Shown: positions 1-12,198, counted from the stretch's first letter. The stretch: DNA of 64,000 nt from Plantago ovata (GCA_028274465.1 CM051458.1:40028744-40092743), one strand, 5' to 3'. Numbers and translations: made by a program. Notes: generated by a model not told the origin, from the letters alone.

Positions 1-2718
1 TCTCGGAAGCGCAGCAGCGTGGTCCCGATAGCATGGAACGAGTCCTTGAACAACCGATTCTTCGAGGCCTCAGCGCTCACTTTCTTGGCCATCTCTGAGT
101 TCTTACTCCTTAATGTGCGGATCTCGGCCTCCAAGGACTCAACCTTCGACGCGGCCAACTCGGCCTTCTTCTCTAGCTCTTTGGTCCGAGACTCAGATTC
201 CAACCGTTTATCGGCCAGATCATTGATAGCTCGGACGAAGCAGTTCAACTACAAAAGAAGAAAAGGAAAAAGGTTAAGGACAAAATACAAGAGAAAAAAC
301 TTTTAAAAGATTGAGAAAAGACAATTACCTCTCGGCTAATCTGTCCGAGAGCATGAGCACGATCATACTCATCCATGGACATTAGGAGCGAGACCTCAGC
401 ATCTCGAGCCTCCTTGGTCGCCAAGTCGACAAATTCCACTTCGTCGGCCTTGGCCCTCTTCCTCTGAGGACTGTCACTGTCCACATCGACCGGGTCCGAG
501 GCAACCCTCTTTCCCTTCGGATCAGCTCGCTTCTTCCCTTGTTGAGCAGCGGGAATAGGATCTTTTTGCCCTTTAGCCTGGCCGACATTGGGCCTTGGAG
601 TCGGGATAGCAGGCATGGAAGTCCCCTCCTTCTCGCATTCCTTCTCCATCTCATGGTAGTCGACCGCGTTCTTTGGATGGGTCAATCCGGGAAGAAATGC
701 GGGAGTTTGGACTTGTTTTAGCAGATTCTCCTCCACCATTTGCCTTTGTTTTTCTCTGTTAGCCCGAGCAGCTGATGCGATACGACCCATAATATAAATT
801 AGCCAAAAATCTGCAAGAAAAGAGGAAAAGTTAGTCCGATAAAAAAATAAGAGATCCGAGACAAAACAAAAAAAAAAAAAACAAAAAAAAAAACTTACCA
901 AAACTGGTGCTTTTTACCGGAGGAGTAAGACCGGCGAGATACGGTAGAGGCTGAAGAATAAGTCCGAAGTAGTAGTATCGGATAGTGTTAGCCTTGTTTT
1001 CTTTTTCGAAATCTGCTACCCAATCGTCCACCCGATTGAGTAAAGGCCTAGAATCTGAGTACATGCCTCGGAAAAACTTCTTGGGAAAACTCCAATCCAA
1101 GAGCGACGTCGCTTCTGCGTCCGACATGTTTCAGTTCTCAACTTCCTAACAAAGATAAACCGGTTCCACCACTTACAACCGGCCGAGGAAGGAGCATCTA
1201 ATATAAGGCATAACCGGCCCGGGCTTTAAAGAAGTAAAAATCGTCGTTACCCGGGCTCATAGCAACTCGGAAAATTTGGTTGAAGTTTCGAAAGTTTATC
1301 TCCACGCCTCGGATATGGCAAATGACTCCGAAACACATTAGAGTGCCTAGGGCACTCGGAATTAGCTGATAAGGGCTGAACCCGAGACTGTTGAAGATGT
1401 CGTTGAAACCTTCATGGTATGGTACTCGCCACCCCCGTTCAAGCGACATTAAATGAACGGATATACATCCGATAGGGGGGTTGTAGAAAGCGTACTTGGA
1501 ATCCGGGGCTATTATTTCAATGGAATCAGGAATCGAGTACTCGTATCGGATTCGACTGAGTTCCGATTCGTGAACAGTTGAGGAACAAGTTGGAGTAGAC
1601 CCGAGTTCATTTAACTCACCATCGGGATCCGGGTGAGCTACTGCAGAAACGGACCGAGGAAATTTATTCCGTCTAGCCTCTGAACCTTTAAGTCTCCACG
1701 CTTAGTTCTTTTGATAACTCGGCCCTTGGCGTCGAGTTCTACACCTACTGGAGGAAAATTCTCACTCGGGCCTTCTTCCTCTTCCTCGGCCTCGTCATCA
1801 TCATCGTCTTCATCATCTTCCTCATCCTCATCAGGATTGTCGGGGATGAGATCCGGTCCGATTAAATCTTGAGGTACGGTTCCATCTCCGCCAGATGGAC
1901 CGGCCCCAGATGACTGCCCGACACGAGAAGAGCTCGGAGCCCATTTTGATCGGCTGACAAGCACGTCGTCATCCTCGTCGCTCTCCAAGAAGGTGTGAGA
2001 TGTAAAACCTCTTGGAAGGACGCTGCTTACGGGTTTCACGGATTGAACTGTAGTCGGGTCATTCAAACCCGGTATCTCCAGGCTTTCGGAGAACCCTCCG
2101 AGTCACTGGAGAGTTCGGTGATAGTGGGAGAGCGCGGCATTGGGACTCATTGTGAAGTCCGTACGCATGGCCAGCTACTCGCGCTGCCCATCATAATATC
2201 GGAGGGATGCGTGTCGGAGGGGCAGGGCCCGGGGAAGGAGACCTTACGAGAGCTCTTTTCTTCTATTCAAGATCAATCGACAATCTGGGGGCATAACCCC
2301 AGATCATCTTCGGACGCGTCACTCATATGCCCATCCGACTTAGCAGGCTCGGGCATCGGAGCTGAACTGGAAGGCATACTTGAGGACGGAGGCGCGGGAC
2401 AGGGCCTTCGTCGAGGAAAGACAAATCGAGCATGTCGATATCCGACATGTCGATATTTTCATCCTAGCGGTCTCGTTCATGTTTTTTCTCTCGGACATCC
2501 TAAGAGGGGAGGAACAAAAAAATCAGATAAGCGAGTTTGGTTTCGTCGAGAGGTTATTTTATGTATTTTCGCTTAGTCCGCAAGTTTCGTACCATATAAA
2601 GCACTGTGAGGAAAGGGAAAAGGGGGAAAAGTAAAAAGAAATCCGAAGGAAAATAAATAGCAGCGAGCGAGAACAACTTACTTGAAAAAAAGTTTGAAAA
2701 GACGAACTGGAATGCTGA
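1..2718 (-). pseudogene. Partial second copy of the Tat-element antisense gene, abutting an assembly gap
   Basis: This stretch is nearly identical to 7935-10665 and carries the same antisense gene: exon 3 at the left edge, exon 2 at about 330-810, and exon 1 from about 898 to 2509. The conserved gypsy-type transposon domain lies around 1200-1450. The + strand copy is a net 15 bases shorter than its partner. Most differences are single missing bases, for example near 1128, 1200 and 1690, and there are scrambled patches near 2190 and 2290. These break exon 1 into short frames that are continuous in the other copy. The differences cluster towards the gap, as expected of unpolished contig-end sequence. 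It may be a real second element or a false duplicate. Function is as for the copy at 7287-10443. Confidence 0.7.
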
Positions 2719-2818
2719 NNNNNNNNNNNNNNNNNNNNNNNNNNNNNNNNNNNNNNNNNNNNNNNNNNNNNNNNNNNNNNNNNNNNNNNNNNNNNNNNNN
2801 NNNNNNNNNNNNNNNNNN
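2719..2818. other. Assembly gap, 100 N
   Basis: There are exactly 100 N. This is the conventional placeholder for a gap of unknown size, so the distance between the left antisense-gene copy and the Tat pol is not known. Confidence 0.98.
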
Positions 2819-3147
2819 TACTAGTCTCATCTGGTCATTCAGACCCCTACATCCGAGATGAACTCGACTAGGGAGAGTTTGGGATAGATGATAACTCACA
2901 TAGCTCCCACTATCTGTGTGATCGGTCATCTATCCGAGGGGACAGTTTAATATCAATACAGACAGAACTAGAGATATGACAGTTGCCATCATGCCTGGTG
3001 TAATATAAATATGAAAGTGATACTCAATAGTCAATCAACAAACATATATTATATTACGTTGACCTGTGTAATAGTACATATATGCCCTCTATAAGGTTGC
3101 ATGCCCTTAATAAGGACTGTCTGTAGGACATAACCACTATCCAATTG
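2819..3147. other. Unassigned sequence right of the gap
   Basis: There is no open frame of note and no recognisable protein. The sequence is AT-rich and differs from the pol sequence that starts near 3148. It could be inserted DNA replacing the upstream gag, protease and most of the reverse transcriptase of the Tat element. Confidence 0.5.
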
Positions 3148-5897
3148 GACAGATGTTTTTCCATCTTGAGGAAGTACGAAATGAAGTTGAACCCCGCCAA
3201 ATGCACATTTGAAGTCAAAGGAGGAAAGTTCTTGGTTACATTGTAACTGAGAGAGGCATTGAGGCAAATCCGGAAAAATCAAAGCTATTCTTGAGCTCCC
3301 ACAACCTAAGACACTAAATGAAGTGCAGAAGTTGGTAGGAAAATCAATTTCCGTGAGTCGATTCATTTCGAGATCAGCTGAAAAAGAATCTCCCCTTCTT
3401 CAAAGTGCTGAGGAACAGTAGTCAATTGAATGGACTAAGGAATATGAGAAGCATTTGAGAAGCTCAAAGAATACTTGATGACGCCACCTCTGCTCTCCAA
3501 ACCGCAAGATGGTGAATCCTTATATCTCTACTTCGCAGCGGTTCTAGAAGCCATCAGCTCTGTGCTAGTGAGGATTCAAGGAATGATCTCTTGCCCATTT
3601 ACTACTTGAGTAAGGCGTTGAGTGGAGCAGAGACTCGTTACATGGATATCGAAAGGTTAGCTTTTGCCTTGGTTTACACAGCAGAAGACTTAGTCATATT
3701 TTGGATCTCACAAGGTGGTTGTGCTCACTAGTCAGCCTCTCAAACAAGTCTTGGGAAGGCCAGAGTTGTCAGGAAGACTAGCTAGGTGGGCAATCGAGCC
3801 CAGTGAATTTGAAATTGACTATCAGGCTCCGTCAGCCAAAAAAGCTCAAGTTATAGCAGACTTCCCAGTTGAATATCCAAGGAAGGAACCAATGGAGGAA
3901 GATCCCAAGGGATCAGCAAAAGCAACACGTTGGTAATAGAGGACCTAGACTCATTGGTTAGTCAGCGTTTCAAAGACTTGGAATTGGCCCTAAAAGCCTT
4001 TCAGAGGCAACGGGGAGAACAACAGAGGAAAACGGCGAAGAAAACGTCCTTCAGAGACCGGGAAAGCACAAAGGAGAGAACCAGATTCAGTGAAGATGAT
4101 CCTACATGCTGAGGAAGTTCTAAAGGAAAGGAGACCGTCTCTCCAACACCAAAGAAACCATCCGACCAAGAAGAGGTCTGGTTGTTAGAAGTGGATGGAT
4201 CATCCTCATGAACAAATGGGGGGATAGGAATTTATATCCGAAGTCCCGGAGGAGCTGAACTTGAGTATGCGGTCACTCTGGGATTTAGTGTTTCTAACAA
4301 TGAGGCCGAGTATGAAGCCATCCTCATAGGACTCCGCATGGCGAAGGCTCTTCAAGTTGAAAAAGATCAAATCTTTACTGACTCTCAGTTAGCAGAAAGC
4401 AAATTTCTGGAAAAATGGAGCACAAAGAAGGATGCACTATCCATGTATAAGTCTAAGATCCAAGAGGAGATGACTATGTTCGAGAAATGTGAGATTGAAA
4501 AATTTCAAGGGACCTCAATGGAAGGGCAGATGCCTTGTTGAAATATGCATCTGCCTCAGGAGGAATAGACACAAGAAACGTTATCTTGATGAGAGTTGAA
4601 AGTTCATCCGTCATGAACCAAGGACTCAAAACCCTTCCAATCTTTTCAATCTCAACAACTCCTGGAACCAGTTGGATGCACCCATTGACAGATTATCTCT
4701 TGAAGGGAAGCCTCCCACAAGATTGTGGCGAAGCAAAGACTCAAAGTCAGATCATTGAAATACTTTATCCAAGGAGATTATCTGTATAAGTGGTCCTTCC
4801 AAGGGGCACACTTGAGATGTGCTAATGAGAAGAAGCAAATGCAATCTTGGATGAAGTACACAAAGGGAGTTGCGGAAACCATTCAGGAGGAAAGAACACT
4901 GGTCAGAAAATATACCGACAAAGATACTATTGGCCAACCTTGAGAGAGGATGCAACATCCTATGTAAAGAAGTGTGAAGATTGTCAATACTTCGCTAGGA
5001 CTTCTCAAGCCCCAGTAAGGCCACTCATCCCAGCTACAATTACTTGTCCTTTTGATCAGTGGGGAATTGACATAGTGGGACCTTTTCCGAAAGGATCAGG
5101 GCAGAAGAAATTCATAATAGTGGTTGTGGAATATTTTAGCAAATGGGCAGAAGCTGAAGCAGTAGCAACGATCTATGAGAACAAAGTCATGGACTTCGTA
5201 TGGAGAAATATTGTTTGCCGTTTCGGGCTACCGAGAATCTTGATCTCTGATAATGGCGCACAATTTTCAGGAGCCAAGTTCAAAGCGTGGTGTGAAACCA
5301 TGAAGATTGAGAGAAGATTCACTTCAGTAGGCTACCCACAAGCGGACAAACCGAAGTTGTCAATAAGACACTCGTCGATCTCTTAAAGAGAAGGTTCGAG
5401 GCATGCAAGGGAGATTGGGTGGATGAATTAGATGGAGTCCAATGGGCTTATAGAACCACTACAAAAGTTGCTACAAGGGAGACCCCTTTTTCACTAGTAT
5501 ATGGCTCAGCTCTGAGGCCGTGATACCAGCTGAGATCGCTGTGGAAACTATAAGGATCCAAGGGTATGAGCCAGAAGATAACCATGAAGCAAGGGTGTAT
5601 GATCTTGAGATGTTAGAAGAATCAAGAACTACAGCTTTAGCAAACATTCTCCGATATCAAGCTATCATTGCAAAAGCATATAACAAGCATGTGAGGAACA
5701 AGGAGTTCCAGGTAGGTGATTTGGTTTTGAGGAAGGCAGATATCTTAGAGAACGTGGGGAAGGTTCATCGCAAGTGGGAAGGACCGTACAAGATAGTAAA
5801 GGCTTACCCCAATGGAAGCTACCGTCTCAAGGACATGGAGGGGAAAGACCTGAAGAACACTTGGAACGCTACCAACATGCAGAAGTTTTATGCTTGA
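3148..5897 (+). pseudogene. Tat-lineage Ty3/gypsy pol remnant (RT end, RNase H, archaeal-type RNase H, integrase)
   Basis: This is the retrotransposon polyprotein that copies RNA to DNA and integrates it. Read through several frames, the domains run in this order: C-terminal end of reverse transcriptase (about 3148-3420), RNase H (about 3480-3890, with ETRYMDIERLAFALV), a second archaeal-type RNase H (about 4166-4600, with EVDGSS, NNEAEYEAIL and IFTDSQ), then integrase from about 4849 with an HHCC zinc-binding part. Integrase catalytic aspartates sit in WGIDIVGP (about 5069) and LISDNGAQ (about 5249). The third acidic residue lies in another frame. Dual RNase H is the signature of the Tat/Ogre/Retand lineage. 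Stops and frameshifts occur near 3410, 3480, 3610, 4210, 5350 and 5525, so it is dead. Gag, protease and the RT active site are missing. Confidence 0.88.
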
Positions 5898-6469
5898 AGA
5901 GATGTTATGGCCAAGAATCAAGAACTCCGAAGGAAGGCACCACTTTTACTACTTTGATTCACTTTTGTTTTGTTCAAAGACTTTTATCTTGTTTGTAATT
6001 GGCTATAAAGCCTGTTGTCGCAGTTGTATTTGAATTTCCGTCAAATCGATACAATGAAGCTTGCTAAGATTTCTTTTAGGTTTTCAAAAGTCTCGCATAA
6101 TTTCTTTTTGATTATTCTAGTAAGACCCGACCAACCACTAAGGTTTAGGAGGGTTAAAAGATCAGGAAAAGGAGAGAACACCAACAAAGGAAGAATAGTG
6201 AGCAGAAAGCCGGAAGGAAGGAAAGCATGAATCAACGGAACTCGAGTTCAAGGGTTCAAAGTCGAGAAAAAGTCAAAAAAATGAATGTTCTCAACTTTTT
6301 ATTTCAAGAAACAAACATCTCGGAAGTTCGGAAGAATACCAAAAGTTTTTTCTCATACCCAGACAGTCCGAGTACAAAACAGTGGCGACTCACAGGCTTA
6401 AGAAAAAGAGCACGTGGCTTGTCCGATACAACCACTTCCGAGAAAAAGTTCCTCAAAATGCGAATTACT
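5898..6469 (+). other. Tat element spacer after integrase
   Basis: This is non-coding sequence downstream of the integrase stop, without a convincing protein. It leads into the hairpin repeats. Short frames here look incidental. Confidence 0.5.
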
Positions 6470-6980
6470 AACACTTGTAAAGATTTCAAATTTACAAAGT
6501 GAACTTGTAACCGTTCCGAGATAAAATTTCCTCGGAACAACATTTGGTGATTAAAGTCACTAACTTGTAAAATTTCAAATTTACAAGAGCACGTGACAGT
6601 TCCGAGATATAATTCTCTCGGAACGAAGTTTGGTGAATAAAGTCACTAACTTGTAAAATTTCAAATTTACAAGAGCACGTGACAATTCCGAGATATAATT
6701 CTCTCGGAACGAAGTTTGGAGAATAAGGTCACTAACTTGTAAAATTTCAAATTTACAACAGCACGTGACAGTTCCGAGATATGATTCTCTCGGAACGAAG
6801 TTTTGAGAATAAAGTCACTGACACTTGTAAAATTTCAACTTTACAAGAGCACGTGACAGTCCCGAGATATAATTTCCTCGGAACAACATTTGGTGAATAA
6901 ATTCACTAACACTTGTAAAAATTCAACTTTACAAATAACCCGTGATAGTTCTGAGATATGATTTGCTCGGAACTACGTTT
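6470..6980. repeat. Tandem repeat of about 87 bp with paired hairpins
   Basis: There are about six units. Each unit has an inverted repeat CTTGTAAA/TTTACAAG, then usually the palindrome CACGTG, then a second inverted repeat GTTCCGAGA/TCTCGGAAC. The second hairpin recurs at about 6513, 6599, 6684, 6770, 6858 and 6949. Later units are more diverged, but the arms still pair with few mismatches. The tract lies between the 3' end of the + strand pol and the 3' end of the - strand antisense gene. Confidence 0.85.
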
Positions 6981-7286
6981 AGTGAACAAATCATTAGTTT
7001 GTAAACTTTCAACTTCATAAGACAAAGTTGTCTGAGTTAAGTCACTACTAAACGAGGTAAAAACACTTCGAGATGAAAATACTTGGCTATTTTTATTAAG
7101 AAAGAAAACACAAGTTATACGACATAACTTAATAAACAAAGGAGAGTACGTGCAAAGAAAGATGCATTATCCGAGTTACAAGTGCCACAAAGGGCCGAAT
7201 GAAAAATACTTGGTACATGATAAGAGGAATTGTTTTAAAAGATAACAAATGTATCGAGTACAATCTAGCACGGGTATACCCGACCT

Positions 7287-10200
7287 TCAAGAGTCTTCTG
7301 TCGGAGCTACAGGAGCAGAAGAACTGGATCCCGGAGCCTCAACCGGTGTCTGCAGAGGAAAGAGCCTAGAGTCAAGTGCCTGGACGATAGCCGGGAGTTC
7401 ACGTTGATCTCCATTTGCCTTCATGGCCTCGACCTCTTTGATCAGTCTAGCCCGATACTGGCAAACTTCCGGCTCGACGAAAGCAGGGGCTCACCCGACA
7501 ACAGGTCCCGGAAGAGTGAGGAAGGCGCAGTTCCAAGCCTCATTCGCCTGGAAAGGAGCAAGAAGTCCATCCCTTAGAACCTCCGGAAACCAAGTTGGAT
7601 AAGAACCGAGCCTAACTATGAAGTTTGGATCATCCTTTGAAACAATGGCCCCGAACTCATCGTCCTCGATCTCCTCGTCCCTGTATCACGGTCCGGGTAG
7701 TCAGTGAAGTCGCCCCTCTTGGTATCATCAAGCATGGAGGTTAAGAGATTGTTAGGATTACAGGTCAGGCCCTCCTTGACGTACCCGAGACGCATCATTT
7801 GGCCTAGACAAGCCCTAAACCCCTCTTCACGGCCTTCTTCTCGGGCCAACTGCTTACCGAAAAGGTAGGAGACCGAGGCCTAGAAATCCTCGGCCGCTTC
7901 CACTCGGGCAAACCGTAGCTTCTCAATGATCTTGTCTCGGAAGCGCAGCAGCGTGGTCCCGATAGCATGGAACGAGTCCTTGAACAACCGATTCTTCGAG
8001 GCCTCAGCGCTCACTTTCTTGGCCATCTCTGAGTTCTTACTCCTTAACGTGCGGATCTCGGCCTCCAAGGACTCAACCTTCGACGCGGCCAACTCGGCCT
8101 TCTTCTCTAGCTCTTTGGTCCGAGACTCAGATTCCAACCGTTTATCGGCCAGATCATTGATAGCTCGGACGAAGCAGTTCAACTACAAAAGAAGAAAAGG
8201 AAAAAGGTTAAGGACAAAATACAAGAGAAAAAACTTTTAAAAGATTGAGAAAAGACAATTACCTCTCGGCTAATCTGTCCGAGAGCATGAGCACGATCAT
8301 ACTCATCCATGGACATTAGGAGCGAGACCTCAGCATCTCGAGCCTCCTTGGTCGCCAAGTCGACAAATTCCACTTCGTCGGCCTTGGCCCTCTTCCTCTG
8401 AGGACTGTCACTGTCCACATCGACCGGGTCCGAGGCAACCCTCTTTCCCTTCGGATCAGCTCGCTTCTTCCCTTGTTGAGCAGCGGGAATAGGATCTTTT
8501 TGCCCTTTAGCCTGGCCGACATTGGGCCTTGGAGTCGGGATAGCAGGCATGGAAGTCCCCTCCTTCTCGCATTCCTTCTCCATCTCATGGTAGTCCACCG
8601 CGTTCTTTGGATGGGTCAATCCGGGAAGAAATGCGGGAGTTTGGACTTGTTTTAGCAGATTCTCCTCCACCATTTGCCTTTGTTTTTCTCTGTTAGCCCG
8701 AGCAGCTGATGCGATACGACCCATAATATAAATTAGCCAAAAATCTGCAAGAAAAGAGGAAAAGTTAGTCCGATAAAAAAATAAGAGATCCGAGACAAAA
8801 CAAAAAAATAAAAAACAAAAAAAAAAACTTACCAAAACTGGTGCTTTTTACCGGAGGAGTAAGACCGGCGAGATACGGTAGAGGCTGAAGAATAAGTCCG
8901 AAGTAGTAGTATCGGATAGTGTTAGCCTTGTTTTCTTTTTTGAAATCTGCTACCCAATCGTCCACCCGATTGAGTAAAGGCCTAGAATCTGAGTACATGC
9001 CTCGGAAAAACTTCTTGGGAAAACTCCAATCCAAGAGCGACGTCGCTTCTGCGTCCGACATGTTTTCAGTTCTCAACTTCCTAACAAAGATAAACCGGTT
9101 CCACCACTTACAACCGGCCGAGGAAGGAGCATCTAATATTAAGGCATAACCGGCCCGGGCTTTAAAGAAGTAAAAATCGTCGTTACCCGGGCTCATAGCA
9201 ACTCGGAAAATTTGGTTGAAGTTTCGAAAGTTTATCTCCACGCCTCGGATATGGCAAATGACTCCGAAACACATTAGAGTGCCTAGGGCACTCGGAATTA
9301 GCTGATAAGGGCTGAACCCGAGACTGTTGAAGATGTCGTTGAAACCTTCATGGTATGGTACTCGCCACCCCCGTTCAAGCGACATTAAATGAACGGATAT
9401 ACATCCGATAGGGGGGTTGTAGAAAGCGTACTTGGAATCCGGGGCTATTATTTCAATGGAATCAGGAATCGAGTACTCGTATCGGATTCGACTGAGTTCC
9501 GATTCGTGAACAGTTGAGGAACAAGTTGGAGTAGACCCGAGTTCATTTAACTCACCATCGGGATCCGGGTGAGCTACTGCAGAAACGGACCGAGGAAATT
9601 TATTCCGTCTAGCCTCTGAACCTTTAAGTTCTCCACGCTTAGTTCTTTTGATAACTCGGCCCTTGGCGTCGAGTTCTACACCTACTGGAGGAAAATTCTC
9701 ACTCGGGCCTTCTTCCTCTTCCTCGGCCTCGTCATCATCATCGTCTTCATCATCTTCCTCATCCTCATCAGGATTGTCGGGGATGAGATCCGGTCCGATT
9801 AAATCTTGAGGTACGGTTCCATCTCCGCCAGATGGACCGGCCCCAGATGACTGCCCGACACGAGAAGAGCTCGGAGCCCATTTTGATCGGCTGACAAGCA
9901 CGTCGTCATCCTCGTCGCTCTCCAAGAAGGTGTGAGATGTAAAACCTCTTGGAAGGACGCTGCTTACGGGTTTCACGGATTGAACTGTAGTCGGGTCATT
10001 CAAACCCGGTATCTCCAAGGCTTTCGGAGAACCCTCCGAGTCACTGGAGAGTTCGGTGATAGTGGGAGAGCGCGGCATTGGGACTCATTGTGAAGTCCGG
10101 TACGCATGGCCAGCTACTCGCGCTGCCCCCATCATAATATCTTGAGGGATGCGTGTCGGAGGGGCAGGGCCCGGGGAAGGAGACCTTACCGAGAGCTCTT

Positions 10201-10443
10201 TTCTTCTATTCAAGATCAATCGACAATCTGGGGGAATATTACCCAGATCATCTTCGGACGCGTCACTCATATGCCCATCCGACTTAGCAGGCTCGGGCAT
10301 CGGAGCTGAACTGGAAGGCATACTTGAGGACGGAGGCGCGACAGGGCCTTCGTCGAGGAAAGACAAATCGAGCATGTCGATATCCGACATGTCGATATTT
10401 TCAGTCCTAGCGGTCTCGTTCATGTTTCTTCTCTCGGACATCC
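7287..10443 (-). pseudogene. Spliced antisense gene of the Tat element (gypsy-type transposon domain protein)
   Basis: This gene runs opposite to pol inside a Tat-lineage element. Exon 1 begins near 10443 with an ATG at 10441 and ends at 8833, followed by GTAAGT. Intron 8745-8832, exon 2 8744-8263, intron 8183-8262 and exon 3 from 8182 all have GT-AG borders and keep phase. Exon 1 holds a Ser/Pro-rich start, a long Asp/Glu tract (near 9720-9770), then a domain resembling the Pfam family 'putative gypsy type transposon' (Transposase_28), with GWRVPYHEGFNDIFNSLGFS near 9380. Exon 2 is lysine-rich and exon 3 looks coiled-coil. In-frame stops at about 10085, 7880 and 7490 and a frameshift near 7685 disable it; the last recognisable stop is at 7287. 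Antisense extra ORFs are known in Tat elements, but their role is unknown. Confidence 0.75.
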
Positions 10444-10633
10444 TAAGAGGGGAGGAACAAATTAAAATCAGATAAGCGAGGTTGGTTTCGTCCGAGAGGT
10501 TATTTTATGTATTTTCGCTTAAGTCCGCAAAGTTTCGTACCATATAAAGCACTTTGTGAGGAAAGGGAAAAAGGGGGAATAAGTAAAAGAAATACGAAGG
10601 AAAAAATAGCAGCGAGCGAGAACAACTTACTTG
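10444..10633 (-). other. Probable 5' UTR intron of the antisense gene
   Basis: On the - strand a GTAAGT donor follows CCAA at about 10633. A pyrimidine-rich acceptor ending CTTAG lies directly before the ATG-containing exon at 10443. The TATA box lies just upstream at 10769-10776. This is inferred from splice-site consensus only. Confidence 0.55.
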
Positions 10634-10768
10634 GAAAAAAGTTTGAAAAGACGAACTGGAATGCTAAACTCGGATGGATGTCAGACGCATATATCGGATC
10701 AAGAGCAAAATTCTAGTGAGAGAATTTTTGCAGTTTGCGAAAAGTGAACTAATGAGTTATCTCACCCC

Positions 10769-10814
10769 TATTTATAGAAGGGAAACCCCGGAATACGAAC
10801 CGTCGCTGACGTCA
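10769..10814 (-). promoter_or_regulatory. Promoter of the antisense gene: TATA box and TGACGTCA
   Basis: The - strand reads TATAAATA at 10776-10769, about 325 bp upstream of the antisense ATG. The perfect bZIP-type palindrome TGACGTCA lies at 10807-10814, about 30 bp further upstream. AACCGTTA-like sequences, a MYB-type core, follow near 10830-10855. The spacing suits a plant RNA polymerase II promoter that is separate from the LTR promoter. Confidence 0.6.
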
Positions 10815-11394
10815 TCATTCATCTTAACCGTTAGATGAATCGGAATCAACGGCTAAGATCGAAACACCTGGTGAAAAGACAGTTTGACCCCAGACTTCCC
10901 GAAAACCGAGAAAAAACATCGCCATTGAGTGTTGCAAATACTCATACGATTAACTCGGAAGAACAAGGGCTGTCAATCTCGGATGAGGTAGCTGATTTAC
11001 TCTACTAAGGAAGCGCTTGCAAAATCAAGCTAACTGTTTGCGTCACTCGGATTTGAAAATTACAAAGGATATTCTTTTCTAACGTCAAGAAATAGAAGTG
11101 TCGGACTAAGGGAAAATACTAAGTCGGACGAGAGAAGTGATACTAAAACCCGGATCTTGACATTTCTAAATTCAAAACATCTCTTTTTTATACTCCGAGT
11201 ATTAAGTTACTCGGACTATAAAAAGGAGAGGGGGGAATGGAATGAAAAGAGGAGGGTTGGAGTACTTATGAACTCGGACGAAAACTTAAAAAATTTTCGA
11301 CCTCAAAAAATAGTACGAATCACAGGGAATTCGGACTATACTAATAGTTGCACAACTATCTTGTACCAAGATACTTGGAAACTAGGGGGACATA

Positions 11395-12198
11395 TGTTAA
11401 TGTTGAAATATGTCCGATTCGCTGTACGAACCAAGAGACGACTTAGTTCGATACAAGTCCGACGTTTAGGGCACACATGTCCGACACATGAGCCCTAGTC
11501 CGACTAATGAGATCTCTCTAAGGTAAGCTTTACTCGGAACAGTTGTCCGACATACTTCGCGAGTAGTATGTTTCCAAGAACCACGGTCAGAATCTAAGTG
11601 TCCGACACACTTACTCATGTCGGACTCGGACCAAGCGAGACAATTAAATATCAGAGTACCTCAAGAAAGTTGTCCGGCACACTTCTTGGTATCGGATTTG
11701 TCACACGAGACACCTTGGAGTCGGACTCTAAGAAGGATATATACAGGTCAGTTGTAGTTCATATTGCCGCTGGGTCTCGGAACGCATATCGGACGTCATC
11801 TCGGACCGTGTATCGGACACCATGTCGGATACAAATACGGGACGAAACTGGAACGTTCCATGAAGCGTGAAATTACCTACTTAGCCTTGTGAAAACCCTA
11901 ATTTGGTACGTGGGCTAGGCCCATTAAGCCAACTAATGGACTTTTAGCCTTTGATGTTCAATCATGGCCTTACACTTGGCGCAATCTCAGGAACTTTATC
12001 ACCATTTGGGAAATACTATAAATAGGGGACACCATTCACCCCTAAAGGTAATCAATATCTTACCCACTTTCATACTATATACACTAGAGTGTCTTTCAAC
12101 CCTCTAACCGTAAAGTCGATTGTCCGGTTTGATCACTAGACAAACCGGAAAACCGTTACTAACCTCCCCCTCAAGTTAGTTTCAGGACATTACTTACA
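11395..12198 (+). repeat. Probable 3' LTR of the Tat element
   Basis: A purine run ACTAGGGGGA (11381-11390) suitable as a polypurine tract is followed by TGTTAATG. A TATAAATA box lies at 12017-12024 and the stretch can end in TTACA at 12198, giving TG...CA borders and about 800 bp. The upstream half contains repeated TGTCCGACA-type motifs. The matching 5' LTR is not in the window, so the borders are inferred. Confidence 0.45.

Noticed and set aside
6470-6980. CRISPR-like array
   Set aside because: Units are contiguous satellites without unique spacers, in a plant retrotransposon; the same applies to 57200-58530 and 40680-42020.
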